Source: Syntrophaceae bacterium (lineage in GTDB: Bacteria; Desulfobacterota; Syntrophia; Syntrophales; Smithellaceae). Taken from it: a stretch of DNA of 39,592 nt. The notes below the pieces were generated by a model. That model was not told the origin of the DNA and did not search any database. It worked only from the letters and a program-made list of their open reading frames with translations. The stretch covers positions 1 to 39,592 of the forward strand of contig PLMV01000118.1 of the NCBI GenBank assembly GCA_003141615.1, read 5' to 3'. Position 1 is the first letter of the stretch, and each line of letters begins with the position of its first letter. The position numbers and the translations under genes are program-made. Below, in pieces: positions 15,352 to 23,850 of the stretch.

Positions 15352-16767
15352 TTAATTGGACATTACTTGCTTCAATCCCTCAATGATGAATAGGAAATCA
15401 TCCTCCGCTATAGTGCGCAAATCAAGCAGTATTTCATCTTTATCCACTCTGACGATTACCGGCACTTCGAGCTTTCGCAATTTTTCTTCCATTCGGCTGG
15501 CCGCCATTTTCTTGTTTTTAATACCGACTAAAATAGTCGGGATCTTTTGTGTAGGTAAAGACCCACCCCCGGCTGCGGCGAAATCTTCATGCAGGGAAAA
15601 TTTTAGTGAATCAAAATTTTCCTTTTGCAATTTGGCGATTAGTTTGAGGGCGCGTTTTTTTACCGCGGCGACAGGTTCAGTCAAAGCCTTCAATGACCTT
15701 AATTTTTTAACCGCAGCGGCTGGATTTAGATAATGCATCAATGTTGCTTCCAGAGCGGCCAGCGTGAATTTGTCTATACGGAGCGCGCGGTTCAGCGGAT
15801 TTTTCTTGATTTTCTCCAGAACATCTTTTTTGCCTACAATGATTCCGGCTTGCGGGCCGCCCAGCAATTTATCTCCGCTGAAGGTGACTACATCAACTCC
15901 GGTGGATAAAACTTCGCGAACGGTGGGCTCATGCTGAAGGCCGTAAAGGTCAAGATCAATCAAGCAGCCGCTGCCCAAATCGTCCATGACCGGAATGCCG
16001 CGGCTTTTTCCCAAAGCCACCAGGGATTCAATATCCGCTTCTTCGGTAAAGCCGACGATACGGAAATTGCTGGTGTGCACTTTTAAAATTAAACCGGTAT
16101 CGGCGTTGATTGCTTTTTCGTAATCGCTCAAGCGGGTGCGGTTGGTTGTGCCTACTTCGCACAAACGGGATGCGCTCTTATGCATAATTTCGGGAATGCG
16201 GAATTCGCCGCCGATTTCGATGAGTTCGCCACGGGATACGATAGCTTCTTTTCCTTCGGCCAGAGTGTTGAGGACAAGCAAAACAGCTGCGGCGTTGTTG
16301 TTAACAATTAGTGCGTCTTCGGCTCCGGTTAGAGTACAAATTAAATGGCTTACATGATCATAGCGCTGGCCGCGTTCTCCTTTTGCTAAATCAAATTCCA
16401 GATTGGAATAGCTCTTGCCCACTTCCACAATTCTCTGCAGGGCTTCCGGACAGAGCGGCGCGCGGCCAAGATTAGTGTGCAGGATGACGCCGGTGGCATT
16501 GACTACCCGGCGCAAGCTATAGCGGTATAATCCTTTTATTAATCGCTCCACTTCGCCCACAGCACTTGCCAAGTCTAAAGAAAACTTCGGCAGATCTTTT
16601 TCTTTTGCTTCAATTATTTTTTCTCTTAAATTTTGTACAACCGTTCTACAGGTTGCTATGACAATGTCGCGCGGCGCCAGAGAATAGATATCCTGCTTCT
16701 CCAGAAGGAGAATAATTTCGTCAATCTTCGGCAATTTTTTCAGCATTTCTTTTCTTTGCTCATCCAT
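15352..16767 (-). CDS. selA: L-seryl-tRNA(Sec) selenium transferase
   Basis: Pyridoxal-phosphate enzyme that converts Ser-tRNA(Sec) to selenocysteinyl-tRNA(Sec) using selenophosphate. The 471-aa length fits SelA. The PLP-binding Lys is Lys300 in FSGDKLLGGPQAG; the family block VVNATGVILHTNLGRAPL lies at 88-105 and GTTNRTRLSDYEKAI at 206-220. Its presence implies that this organism makes selenoproteins, but selB, selD and tRNA-Sec are not in the window. It starts 22 nt after the stop of a HemN-like gene and is probably co-transcribed with it. Confidence 0.95.
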   Translation of the reverse strand: MDEQRKEMLKKLPKIDEIILLLEKQDIYSLAPRDIVIATCRTVVQNLREKIIEAKEKDLPKFSLDLASAVGEVERLIKGLYRYSLRRVVNATGVILHTNLGRAPLCPEALQRIVEVGKSYSNLEFDLAKGERGQRYDHVSHLICTLTGAEDALIVNNNAAAVLLVLNTLAEGKEAIVSRGELIEIGGEFRIPEIMHKSASRLCEVGTTNRTRLSDYEKAINADTGLILKVHTSNFRIVGFTEEADIESLVALGKSRGIPVMDDLGSGCLIDLDLYGLQHEPTVREVLSTGVDVVTFSGDKLLGGPQAGIIVGKKDVLEKIKKNPLNRALRIDKFTLAALEATLMHYLNPAAAVKKLRSLKALTEPVAAVKKRALKLIAKLQKENFDSLKFSLHEDFAAAGGGSLPTQKIPTILVGIKNKKMAASRMEEKLRKLEVPVIVRVDKDEILLDLRTIAEDDFLFIIEGLKQVMSN

Positions 16768-16789
16768 AAAAAAATCCTTTTAACCAAAT

Positions 16790-18040
16790 TTATACAATGT
16801 TGACCTGCTTGCGGCAGTATTCACGAAAATTATTAACGGCGATAAAAAACTCCCGCATCATTATTACCCAGAGGTAATGGCCGCGCGGCGTTAAATGCAA
16901 ATAAGGAGGGAAATAACGAAAAGCCCTGACGATTTCAAAGGCGGCTATTTCCTTCCATAAAGTTTTTAAAAACTTACCGTTGTATTTTTCCTGCAGGGCC
17001 GAGATATCCAGTTTTGTGCTGAATAATTTCATTAAGAAATCATAACTCATTTGATCGTGAAGATTAAACTTGCGGGAAGCTTTCAGCGGCAGTCTGCCTT
17101 GCTCCAGAGAAGCGATATATTCCGCGATGTCAAAAGTATTGGAATAACAGGTTCCATGCAGATAGCCGATAGCGCCGCTGCCCAAGCCGGCATATTCGTC
17201 GTAGTCAACAACGTATTCATCAATAAGAGCTTTTTTGCGGGAAAAGCACCAGGCCGACGAAAAATCATAATTTGTTTCCAGACGCCGAACTATCAGTTCG
17301 TATAATTTTTGTTCACCCCTGAAATCAACAGCTCCTATTGTTTTCTCCATGGTCCCTTGTGTTATGGATGAAACCATCAAAGGGTAAAAGGTGGTTTGAT
17401 CCATGTTTAAATTCAGTAAAATGGCTAAATCCTCATCGAGCATTTGGGATGTTTGCCCAGGGAAATTAAAAATCATATCGGCGTTTAAGGTATCGAAACA
17501 TCCTTGAGTGTTTTTAAGCCGCTCCGCGATGACATCGCCTGAACCATACTTTTCATAACGCCCGATTTTTTTAAGCAGATCGTCGTTAAAGGTTTGCACT
17601 CCCACGGAAAGTCTGTTGACGCCGCTTTGTTGTAAAACTTCAATATTCCCGGAAGTTAAATGATTAGGATTTGTTTCTACGGATATGTCCTTGATCGGAA
17701 AAATTCCCCGCGCCAGATTCAGAGTTTCCGCCAGTTCATCAATAAGCACGGTAGGAGTGCCGCCGCCGACATAAATCCCTTTGAATTTATAGCCTTTTTC
17801 CTGATAGATTTTAATTTCTCGGCGCAGTGCTTTAAAATATTTTCGAGTAAGTGGCTCGGTAAAAGTTATCCGGTGAAAGGAACAATAGGGGCAGAGTTCT
17901 TCACAAAAAGGAATATGCATGTAGAGGAGGCGCGGTTTTTCATCGCTGCAGGAAGGCAATTCCGGCAAAATCCCCTCTTCAAATTTCAACGAACGGGCGA
18001 ACTCCCGTTTCGCTATTTTGGTAACAATTTGATTAATCAA
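16790..18040 (-). CDS. HemN/HemW-like radical SAM protein
   Basis: A 416-aa radical SAM protein of the coproporphyrinogen III oxidase-like family. The cluster cysteines are Cys46, Cys50 and Cys53 in IPFCEELCPYCSF, followed by the SAM-binding YVGGGTPT and later ETNPNHLT and RLSVGVQTFND. It has a HemN-type C-terminal domain. Family members include oxygen-independent coproporphyrinogen oxidase, the heme chaperone HemW and heme-utilisation proteins; the sequence does not settle which. The start is TTG 18040 with AAGGA 7 nt upstream. Placed just ahead of selA. Confidence 0.82.
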   Translation of the reverse strand: MINQIVTKIAKREFARSLKFEEGILPELPSCSDEKPRLLYMHIPFCEELCPYCSFHRITFTEPLTRKYFKALRREIKIYQEKGYKFKGIYVGGGTPTVLIDELAETLNLARGIFPIKDISVETNPNHLTSGNIEVLQQSGVNRLSVGVQTFNDDLLKKIGRYEKYGSGDVIAERLKNTQGCFDTLNADMIFNFPGQTSQMLDEDLAILLNLNMDQTTFYPLMVSSITQGTMEKTIGAVDFRGEQKLYELIVRRLETNYDFSSAWCFSRKKALIDEYVVDYDEYAGLGSGAIGYLHGTCYSNTFDIAEYIASLEQGRLPLKASRKFNLHDQMSYDFLMKLFSTKLDISALQEKYNGKFLKTLWKEIAAFEIVRAFRYFPPYLHLTPRGHYLWVIMMREFFIAVNNFREYCRKQVNIV

Positions 18041-18074
18041 GTATCAATCCTTAGTATTTAGATTAGTGCATATC

Positions 18075-18198
18075 ATAACATTTCGATTTCAAAGGATAAC
18101 GAGGCGGCAAGGAGGAGGCGCCGGAGGCGTATTGGACCATACGTTGGAGAAGCCGACGACGCAGCCAACAAAGTTAGCCAAAGAAAGCGAAGTGTTAT
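18075..18198. repeat. Family B palindromic element, copy 2
   Basis: Arms ATAACATTTCGATTTC and its near complement at 18183-18198 bound the element. Internal words GAGGCGGCAAGGAGGAGGCG, CGGAGGCGTATTGGACC and CATACGTTGGAGAAGCCG match other copies. This one lies between divergent genes (HemN-like and def), unlike the others, which follow stop codons. Confidence 0.82.
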
Positions 18199-18300
18199 TA
18201 TTGTTTAACAAAAGATATGTATATATTGCAAGCTACAATTACTTGAAATAACGAAGAATAGGTGGTAAATGGCACGAAAATAATTTTTCGGTGAAGTTTT

Positions 18301-18864
18301 ATGCCTCAAAATAAAGTTTTAACACTATGGAATGATGAAGGAGAAAACGAAAAGGATACTTCTATCTTAAGAAAAAAATCCGTTGAATTACCTGTGCCTT
18401 TGGATAAGGAATCGCGCAAAATTATTAAAATACTTATAGATTCTTTTCTGGAAAGAGATGATGCTGTGGGTCTGGCCGCTCCGCAAATAGGCATTAATAA
18501 AAGAATTATCGTTTTCCGCAACAAAGGCTTTGATGAGGGGAAGGGTAAGATAAAAGATCCCAACGATTTCGAAGTGCTGGTTAATCCGCGAATTACTCAG
18601 GCACGCGGCGAAAAGGTAACGGGGGTTGAGGGTTGTCTGTCTTGCCCGGATATTCAAGTTGAGATCAGCCGCTTTCCTGAAATTAAAGTGCGCGCTTTAG
18701 ACGCCAAGGGAGAAAAAATTAACATAAGATATCTGGATTATGTTGCCCGCGTTATCCAACATGAGATTGACCATCTGGACGGTAAATTAATTGTCGATTA
18801 TGGTGGTGATATATATTATCCCAAAAGCAAACAACTCTTTTTTGAAAGACTTTTTAAATATTAA
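18301..18864 (+). CDS. def: Peptide deformylase
   Basis: Removes the N-formyl group from new proteins. All three family motifs are seen: VGLAAPQIG at residues 56-64, EGCLS with the metal ligand Cys112 at 110-114, and QHEIDHLDG with His154, Glu155 and His158. The length is 187 aa. It begins at ATG 18301 with GGTGA upstream. Position before gcvT is unusual (fmt is the common neighbour); 340 bp of non-coding sequence separates them, so co-transcription is doubtful. Confidence 0.93.
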   Translation: MPQNKVLTLWNDEGENEKDTSILRKKSVELPVPLDKESRKIIKILIDSFLERDDAVGLAAPQIGINKRIIVFRNKGFDEGKGKIKDPNDFEVLVNPRITQARGEKVTGVEGCLSCPDIQVEISRFPEIKVRALDAKGEKINIRYLDYVARVIQHEIDHLDGKLIVDYGGDIYYPKSKQLFFERLFKY

Positions 18865-19204
18865 TGAGACTCGCTGACTATAGGAAGCGTTAGTTGAATT
18901 ATCCAGCGAAGCAGAGAGTATTGAAACTCAAAACTTGATTTGAGTTTCATACCCGTGATTAAATCTTGAAATCTATTCGGAGTTGTAGTAGTCCTCAAGC
19001 CGGTAATTAATTTCGGCGCAATAAAATATTTTCCACAATTTAATTTTTTCCCGGAGAAGCGGTTTCATGATGAAAATTTAATGTCCGCATTGCGACCATA
19101 TTGTTCCGGGGCATAATGTTTTTCCGGGGGAAATATTTATTTGTGGCGGTATTTTTAATCATCATAGTGTTATCTATTATTATAAAATGCTGGATTAAAT
19201 AAAA
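18865..19204. other. Gene-poor stretch between def and gcvT
   Basis: Contains an 11-bp perfect hairpin (TGAAACTCAAA at 18922-18932 and TTTGAGTTTCA at 18939-18949) without a T run, the word CGTTAGTTGAA (18888-18898) that recurs inverted in the family B copy at 27854-27864, and a decayed zinc-ribbon ORF at 19067-19198. No glycine riboswitch was recognised although this is the leader of the gcv operon. Confidence 0.5.
19067..19198 (+). pseudogene. Decayed zinc-ribbon ORF
   Basis: Read from ATG 19067 (GGAG upstream), the frame gives MMKI, a TAA stop at 19079-19081, then CPHCDHIVPGHNVFPGEIF and ICGG before TAA 19196-19198. MKIxCPHC with a later Cys pair is the usual form of small zinc-ribbon proteins. 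A single base change (AAA to TAA) would explain the stop, and the second knuckle has lost its final Cys (CGGI). The reading as a dead gene is an inference from a short stretch. Confidence 0.35.
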
Positions 19205-20296
19205 TTGAAAAAAACACCTTTATATGAAAAACATGTTGTTTTAAATGCCAAAATAATTGATTTTGGCGGCTGGGCCATGCCTGTGCAATACACGAATGTT
19301 ATTGATGAGCACAGAACAACCAGAAGCACCGCCGGCCTTTTTGACATTTGCCACATGGGAGAAATCGAAGTTAAAGGTCCGCAGGCTCTTGATCTTTTAC
19401 AACTGGTTTTAACCAGAAATCTGGCTGATCAAAACATAGGGCAGGTTAAACTATCTGCCCTGCTCAACGAAGAAGGCGGCATTATTGACGACCTGACCGT
19501 CTACAAAATGGCCAAAGATTTTTATATGCTGGTGACCAACGCCACCCCCAAAGACCGTGACTGGCAATGGATAAAATCTATTCAGCAGGACAAACATTTT
19601 GATTGTATATTGGAAGATATAAGCGACCGGACCGGGAAACTGGACCTGCAAGGTCCGCGCTCGGAAGAAATTTTACAACAATTGACGGGAGCTAATTTGA
19701 GAACTCTACGTTTTTATCATTTTTGCGAATCTCCGGTCGCAGGATTGCTGGCAATTATTTCGCGCAGCGGCTATACAGGCGAAGACGGCTTTGAGATTTA
19801 TGCCGCAAGTAATGTTATCTGTGAAATCTGGGATAAGCTGATGATTGCCGGCGCGCAATCGGGATTGAAACCGGCAGGACTGGGCGCAAGAGATACGCTG
19901 CGCCTGGAAGCGGGTATGATGCTCAATGGGCAGGATCTGAACGAATCAATAAGTCCGCTGGAAGTACCTTATGGCTGGATTGTTGATGCACACAAAGAAT
20001 TTGTCGGAAAAACAGCGCTAATGGCCAGAAAAAATTCTGGCATCGGCAGCAAGCTCGTCGGTATAGAAATGACCGGACGCGGCATAGCCCGTCATGGCTA
20101 CAAAGTTTTTCACGGCGGAAAAGAAATCGGTATTGTAACTTCCGGTACATTTTCGCCCACATTAAACAAAGCAATCGGTTTGGCGTTTATCGATATCGCT
20201 TTCAGTGCACCGGATACGGAAATCGCAGTTGCTATTCGTGATACAATGACTGCGGCAAAAATTGTCAAGCTCCCATTTTATAAAAGATCAAAATAA
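19205..20296 (+). CDS. gcvT: Glycine cleavage system T protein (aminomethyltransferase)
   Basis: Moves the methylene group from aminomethyl-lipoyl H protein to tetrahydrofolate, releasing ammonia. It is 363 aa with the family opening KTPLYEKHVVLNAKIIDFGGWAMPVQY and the conserved GARDTLRLEAGMMLNGQDL near residues 227-245. The start is TTG 19205, required by the N-terminal match; no strong ribosome binding site is visible. First gene of gcvT-gcvH-gcvPA-gcvPB-lipA, 17 nt before gcvH. Confidence 0.94.
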   Translation: MKKTPLYEKHVVLNAKIIDFGGWAMPVQYTNVIDEHRTTRSTAGLFDICHMGEIEVKGPQALDLLQLVLTRNLADQNIGQVKLSALLNEEGGIIDDLTVYKMAKDFYMLVTNATPKDRDWQWIKSIQQDKHFDCILEDISDRTGKLDLQGPRSEEILQQLTGANLRTLRFYHFCESPVAGLLAIISRSGYTGEDGFEIYAASNVICEIWDKLMIAGAQSGLKPAGLGARDTLRLEAGMMLNGQDLNESISPLEVPYGWIVDAHKEFVGKTALMARKNSGIGSKLVGIEMTGRGIARHGYKVFHGGKEIGIVTSGTFSPTLNKAIGLAFIDIAFSAPDTEIAVAIRDTMTAAKIVKLPFYKRSK

Positions 20297-20313
20297 CATT
20301 AAGGAGGGACATC

Positions 20314-20712
20314 ATGTCCAAGCAAAATCCGAAAGACAGATTATATTCCCGCGACCATGAATGGATAAAAGATGATGGTAAAGGTACTGTCGTTGTCGGC
20401 ATAACTGATTACGCTCAGGAAATGCTTACGGACATTGTGTTTGTTGACTTACCGGAAATCGGAAAAAAAGTTGTCGCACATGCTACAGTGGCTGTTGTCG
20501 AATCGGTAAAATCCGTATCCGATATTTATGCCCCGGTGGGCGGCGAAGTCATTGATGTAAATACAAGGCTGGAAGAAACGCCCGAACTGATCAATCAGGA
20601 TGCTTTTGGCGAGGGCTGGATTGTGAAAATGCGCTTATCCGATGCAGGCGAACGAAAGATGCTGCTTAGCGCGGATGATTATGATGAAATATTGAAAGAG
20701 GAAAAAAACTAA
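20314..20712 (+). CDS. gcvH: Glycine cleavage system H protein
   Basis: Lipoyl carrier that shuttles the aminomethyl group among the P, T and L proteins. The 132-aa protein has the lipoylation site Lys66 in VVESVKSVSDIYAP and the N-terminal YSRDHEWIKDD block. AGGAGGG precedes ATG 20314. The last 19 bases of the gene region (TGAAAGAGGAAAAAAACTA, 20693-20711) are repeated exactly at 20848-20866 beyond a palindromic element. Confidence 0.96.
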   Translation: MSKQNPKDRLYSRDHEWIKDDGKGTVVVGITDYAQEMLTDIVFVDLPEIGKKVVAHATVAVVESVKSVSDIYAPVGGEVIDVNTRLEETPELINQDAFGEGWIVKMRLSDAGERKMLLSADDYDEILKEEKN

Positions 20713-20726
20713 ACAAAATTACTGGG

Positions 20727-20847
20727 CGGCTTTGTAAAATGCTTCAGATGCAAGGCGCGCAAATCCTGAGGAGTGAGACGTATTTTTTATACGTCGCAAT
20801 GACGAAGGGTGAAGCGCAACGCAGCAGATGGACTTTTTACGAAGCCG
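20727..20847. repeat. Family A palindromic element, copy 4
   Basis: Lies between gcvH and gcvPA. The ends CGGCTTTGTAAAA and TTTTTACGAAGCCG are complementary with one mismatch; the centre is GACGTAT/ATACGTC. In reversed orientation relative to the copy at 5673, with shared GATGCAAGGCGCGC, GCAATGACGAAGG and GAAGCGCAACGCAGCA. A 19-bp exact direct repeat flanks it (20693-20711 and 20848-20866). Confidence 0.87.
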
Positions 20848-20869
20848 TGAAAGAGGAAAAAAACTAGAA

Positions 20870-22195
20870 ATGGACTACTGCCCTCACACTCCTGATGATA
20901 TAAAACAAATGCAGGCGGCGATTGGAGTTGCCAATCTCGATGAGCTATTTGCCGATATTCCACAAAAATTCAGACTGAAGCAATTGCCGGATATTCCAGC
21001 CGCGTTATCCGAACAGCAGACTATGACTGTCATGAGCGAGCTTGCCTCGAAAAATAAACTGCCGCGATTTACTTTGACGGGTGCCGGCGCTTATCATCAC
21101 TTCATTCCTGCGGTTGTCGGACACATCGTGGGGCGCTCGGAATTCTATACCGCCTATACTCCTTATCAGGCCGAAATCAGCCAGGGAATTCTTCAAGCGA
21201 TCTACGAATACCAGACCATGATTGCCCATCTCACCGGCACCGAAATTGCCAATGCTTCGATGTATGACGGAGCTTCCGCAATGGTCGAGGCCGCGGTGCT
21301 TTGCGCTAAGATGTCCAATCGAACTAAAATTATTGTTGCCTGCTCGGTGCATCCTGAATACAGGCAGGTATTACGAACATACTCTTGGGCTAACGGCTAT
21401 ACAATCGTGGAAATACCACATGCGTCATCCGGTCAAATTGATTTGAATGCTTTGCAAAACGAGTTCGATGATCAGGTGGCCGCCGTTTTAGTGCAAAGCC
21501 CCAATTTTTTCGGCGTCATCGAAAATGTTGCTCCTATCGTGGATGCTGCCCATAAAAAAGGAGCATTGCTTGTTGCCGGTTTTACCGATGGCACTTCACT
21601 GGGCATTCTCCAGCCGGCGGGAGCAGCAGGCGCGGATTTTGTAGTGGGCGAAGGCCAGAGTTTCGGCAATCCTCTTAATTACGGAGGCCCTTATCTGGGA
21701 ATATTTGCCGCCCGAGAAAAATTTATGCGCCGAATACCCGGAAGACTGGTCGGCGCGACAGTAGATAAAAATGGAAAGCGCGGATTTGTGCTGACTCTGC
21801 AGACCCGCGAACAACATATCCGCAGAGAGAAAGCCACTTCTAATATTTGTTCCAACGAAGCGCTATGCGCGCTGGCGGCTGGCGTGTATCTGTCAGCTCT
21901 GGGCAAAAATCTTAAGCGGCTTGCCGAAATCAATATTTACAAAACACAATATCTTAAAAATAAACTCTTACAGCTTAAGGGATGGAAAGAAGTCTTTTCC
22001 GCTCTGGTTTATAACGAATTTGTTTTGAGCTGTCCTGATTCCAAAATGGTCAACGAAAAATTGAAAAATGAGGGAATAATCGGCGGATATGAATTGCAAA
22101 AAGATTATCCGGAACTGAAAAACGCCTTGCTCTTTTGCGCTACAGAGATGGTTTCGAAAGAGGATATAGACAAGGTGGTAGATATCATAAGATAA
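20870..22195 (+). CDS. gcvPA: Glycine dehydrogenase (decarboxylating) subunit 1 (P protein, N-terminal half)
   Basis: First half of the split P protein. With GcvPB it decarboxylates glycine on PLP and loads the aminomethyl group on GcvH. ATG 20870 is chosen because it gives MDYCPHTPDDIKQMQ, the usual GcvPA opening; an in-frame ATG at 20828 lies inside the palindromic repeat. The AGAGGA ribosome binding site at 20852-20857 comes from the second copy of the 19-bp direct repeat. The protein is 441 aa and includes FLGAGAY-like LTGAGAYHHFIPAVV and SEFYTAYTPYQAEISQG. Confidence 0.95.
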   Translation: MDYCPHTPDDIKQMQAAIGVANLDELFADIPQKFRLKQLPDIPAALSEQQTMTVMSELASKNKLPRFTLTGAGAYHHFIPAVVGHIVGRSEFYTAYTPYQAEISQGILQAIYEYQTMIAHLTGTEIANASMYDGASAMVEAAVLCAKMSNRTKIIVACSVHPEYRQVLRTYSWANGYTIVEIPHASSGQIDLNALQNEFDDQVAAVLVQSPNFFGVIENVAPIVDAAHKKGALLVAGFTDGTSLGILQPAGAAGADFVVGEGQSFGNPLNYGGPYLGIFAAREKFMRRIPGRLVGATVDKNGKRGFVLTLQTREQHIRREKATSNICSNEALCALAAGVYLSALGKNLKRLAEINIYKTQYLKNKLLQLKGWKEVFSALVYNEFVLSCPDSKMVNEKLKNEGIIGGYELQKDYPELKNALLFCATEMVSKEDIDKVVDIIR

Positions 22196-22214
22196 AATAT
22201 TTCAGATTTTTATT

Positions 22215-22245
22215 TGTCATTGCGAGTGGAACGAAGCAATCTCGC
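22215..22245. repeat. Short TGTCATTGCGAG...GCAATCTCGC repeat
   Basis: A single short inverted repeat between gcvPA and gcvPB, with TTGCGAG and GCAATCTCGC arms. It resembles short palindromic repeats known widely from bacterial genomes (from memory). It does not interrupt either gene. Confidence 0.6.
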
Positions 22246-22261
22246 ATTAAGGGGAACATGG

Positions 22262-23707
22262 ATGGAGTTAATATTTGAAATAAGCAAACCGGGACGCAGC
22301 GCGGTTTCTATAACCGCGAGCGATGTGCCCGCTGTCAATATTGAAGATACAATCGGCAATAAATATCTGCGCAGCGATCTTGATTTGCCGGAAGTGGCCG
22401 AAATTGATTTAATCCGTCATTACACAAATTTATCACGGCGGAATTTCGGTGTGGATCTGGGCTTCTATCCTCTGGGTTCCTGCACTATGAAATACAACCC
22501 CAAAGTTAACGAGAATGTAGCGGCATTTCCAGGTTTCACCGGTCTGCACCCATATGCCGACGCTGAATTTGCCCAGGGCAATCTGCAACTCATGTATGAA
22601 ATGCAAAAATATTTATGCGGCATTTTCGGCATGGCCGAATTCACTCTACAACCGGCGGCAGGCGCGCATGGCGAACTTACCGGCGTCATGATGATTAAAA
22701 AATATTTTGAAAAGAAAGGCCAGAAACGCCGCGTTATTCTGATACCGGACGCCGCGCACGGCACCAATCCGGCATCCGGCGCGCTTTGCGGATTTGATAC
22801 GGTGGAACTTCGTTCCAATAGCGAAGGAGGCGTTGATATTGAACACCTCCAGTCTTTGATGACAGAGGATGTGGCCGCCTTGATGTTGACTAATCCCAAC
22901 ACACTGGGACTATTTGAGCGCAATATCGAAAAGGTGGCAGCTATCGTCCACGGCAAAGACGGCCTTCTCTATGGTGATGGCGCCAATGCCAACGCTTTTT
23001 TAGGAAAAACCAGACCGGGCGATTTGGGATTCGATGTTATTCAGCTTAATCTGCACAAGACCTTTTCCACGCCGCATGGCGGCGGAGGCCCCGGCAGCGG
23101 TCCGGTGGGCGTGGGTAAAACTCTTGTTGATTTTCTGCCCGTGCCCCGCATTGTTAAAACCGGCGATAAATATAATTGGTCCGAAAAATTTCCCGATACC
23201 ATCGGCCGCATGCGCTCTTTTTACGGCAATTTCAATGTGGTTGTGAAAGCCTATACTTATATTCGCTCCCTGGGCGCTGAAGGTCTGAAGCACGCTACAG
23301 AAATGGCAGTGCTCAACGCGAACTACATTAAAGAAAAGTTAAAACCATATTTTGATTTGCCTTACGATCGTGTTTGCATGCACGAGTGCGTCTTTTCCGG
23401 TAATAGACAAGTTGTCCAAAGCGGAGTGCATACCAGTGACATCGCCAAGAGGCTGATCGATTTCGGTTATCATCCGCCGACCATTTATTTTCCGCTCATT
23501 GTGCATGAAGCTATCATGATTGAACCGACCGAGACGGAAAGTAAAGAAACGCTGGATGCTTTCTGTGAGGCTATGATTGCCATTGCGGCCGAGGCCAAAG
23601 AAAATCCTGATGGTGTAAAAAACGCGCCGCTGACAACACCAGTCAGCCGGCTCGATGAAGTGCTGGCCGCGCGCAAGCCCGATGTTTGCTGGAAAAGAAC
23701 AAACTGA
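22262..23707 (+). CDS. gcvPB: Glycine dehydrogenase (decarboxylating) subunit 2 (P protein, C-terminal half)
   Basis: PLP-bearing half of the split P protein. The PLP Lys is Lys266 in [17 protein letters not shown]; the conserved [13 protein letters not shown] lies at 69-81 and [13 protein letters not shown] at 162-174. ATG 22262 is chosen because AAGGGGA sits 7 nt upstream and the sequence matches the family from [13 protein letters not shown]; the frame is open upstream through a short repeat from a TTG at 22214. Length 481 aa. Co-transcribed with gcvPA. Confidence 0.96.
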   Translation: MELIFEISKPGRSAVSITASDVPAVNIEDTIGNKYLRSDLDLPEVAEIDLIRHYTNLSRRNFGVDLGFYPLGSCTMKYNPKVNENVAAFPGFTGLHPYADAEFAQGNLQLMYEMQKYLCGIFGMAEFTLQPAAGAHGELTGVMMIKKYFEKKGQKRRVILIPDAAHGTNPASGALCGFDTVELRSNSEGGVDIEHLQSLMTEDVAALMLTNPNTLGLFERNIEKVAAIVHGKDGLLYGDGANANAFLGKTRPGDLGFDVIQLNLHKTFSTPHGGGGPGSGPVGVGKTLVDFLPVPRIVKTGDKYNWSEKFPDTIGRMRSFYGNFNVVVKAYTYIRSLGAEGLKHATEMAVLNANYIKEKLKPYFDLPYDRVCMHECVFSGNRQVVQSGVHTSDIAKRLIDFGYHPPTIYFPLIVHEAIMIEPTETESKETLDAFCEAMIAIAAEAKENPDGVKNAPLTTPVSRLDEVLAARKPDVCWKRTN

Positions 23708-23749
23708 TAATTTGAATTTAATAAGAGATACTAAACGTAGATTTAAGTC

Positions 23750-23779
23750 TGTCATTACCGCCGCCGAGCGGGAATCCAG
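23750..23779. repeat. GTCATTACC...GGGAATCCAG repeat unit
   Basis: A short unit just after gcvPB, TGTCATTACCGCC then GAGCGGGAATCCAG, related in its ends to the units at 13362-13465. Confidence 0.5.
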
Positions 23780-23850
23780 AAATTTTTATAAGTACTGTTA
23801 TTAGATGATTTTTAGTTAAATACCACGATGCACACTAATAAAAACAGTAT

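Noticed and set aside
18272-18290. TGGCACG near def as a sigma-54 -24 element
   Set aside because: No GC at the required 10-nt spacing; the same failure applies to TGGCACG at 35144 and TGGCATTA at 30068.
19079-19081. Selenocysteine or recoding explanation for the zinc-ribbon stop
   Set aside because: The codon is TAA, not TGA, and no SECIS-like hairpin follows it directly.
18865-19204. Glycine riboswitch upstream of gcvT
   Set aside because: Looked for because of the downstream operon; no recognisable tandem aptamer core was seen, only a simple hairpin and a decayed ORF.
20828-20869. Upstream ATG extension of gcvPA
   Set aside because: The added 14 residues lie in a palindromic repeat; family conservation and the ribosome binding site support ATG 20870.
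22214-22261. TTG-started extension of gcvPB
   Set aside because: The extension is translated repeat sequence (TGTCATTGCGAG type) and ATG 22262 has a well-spaced AGGGGA.
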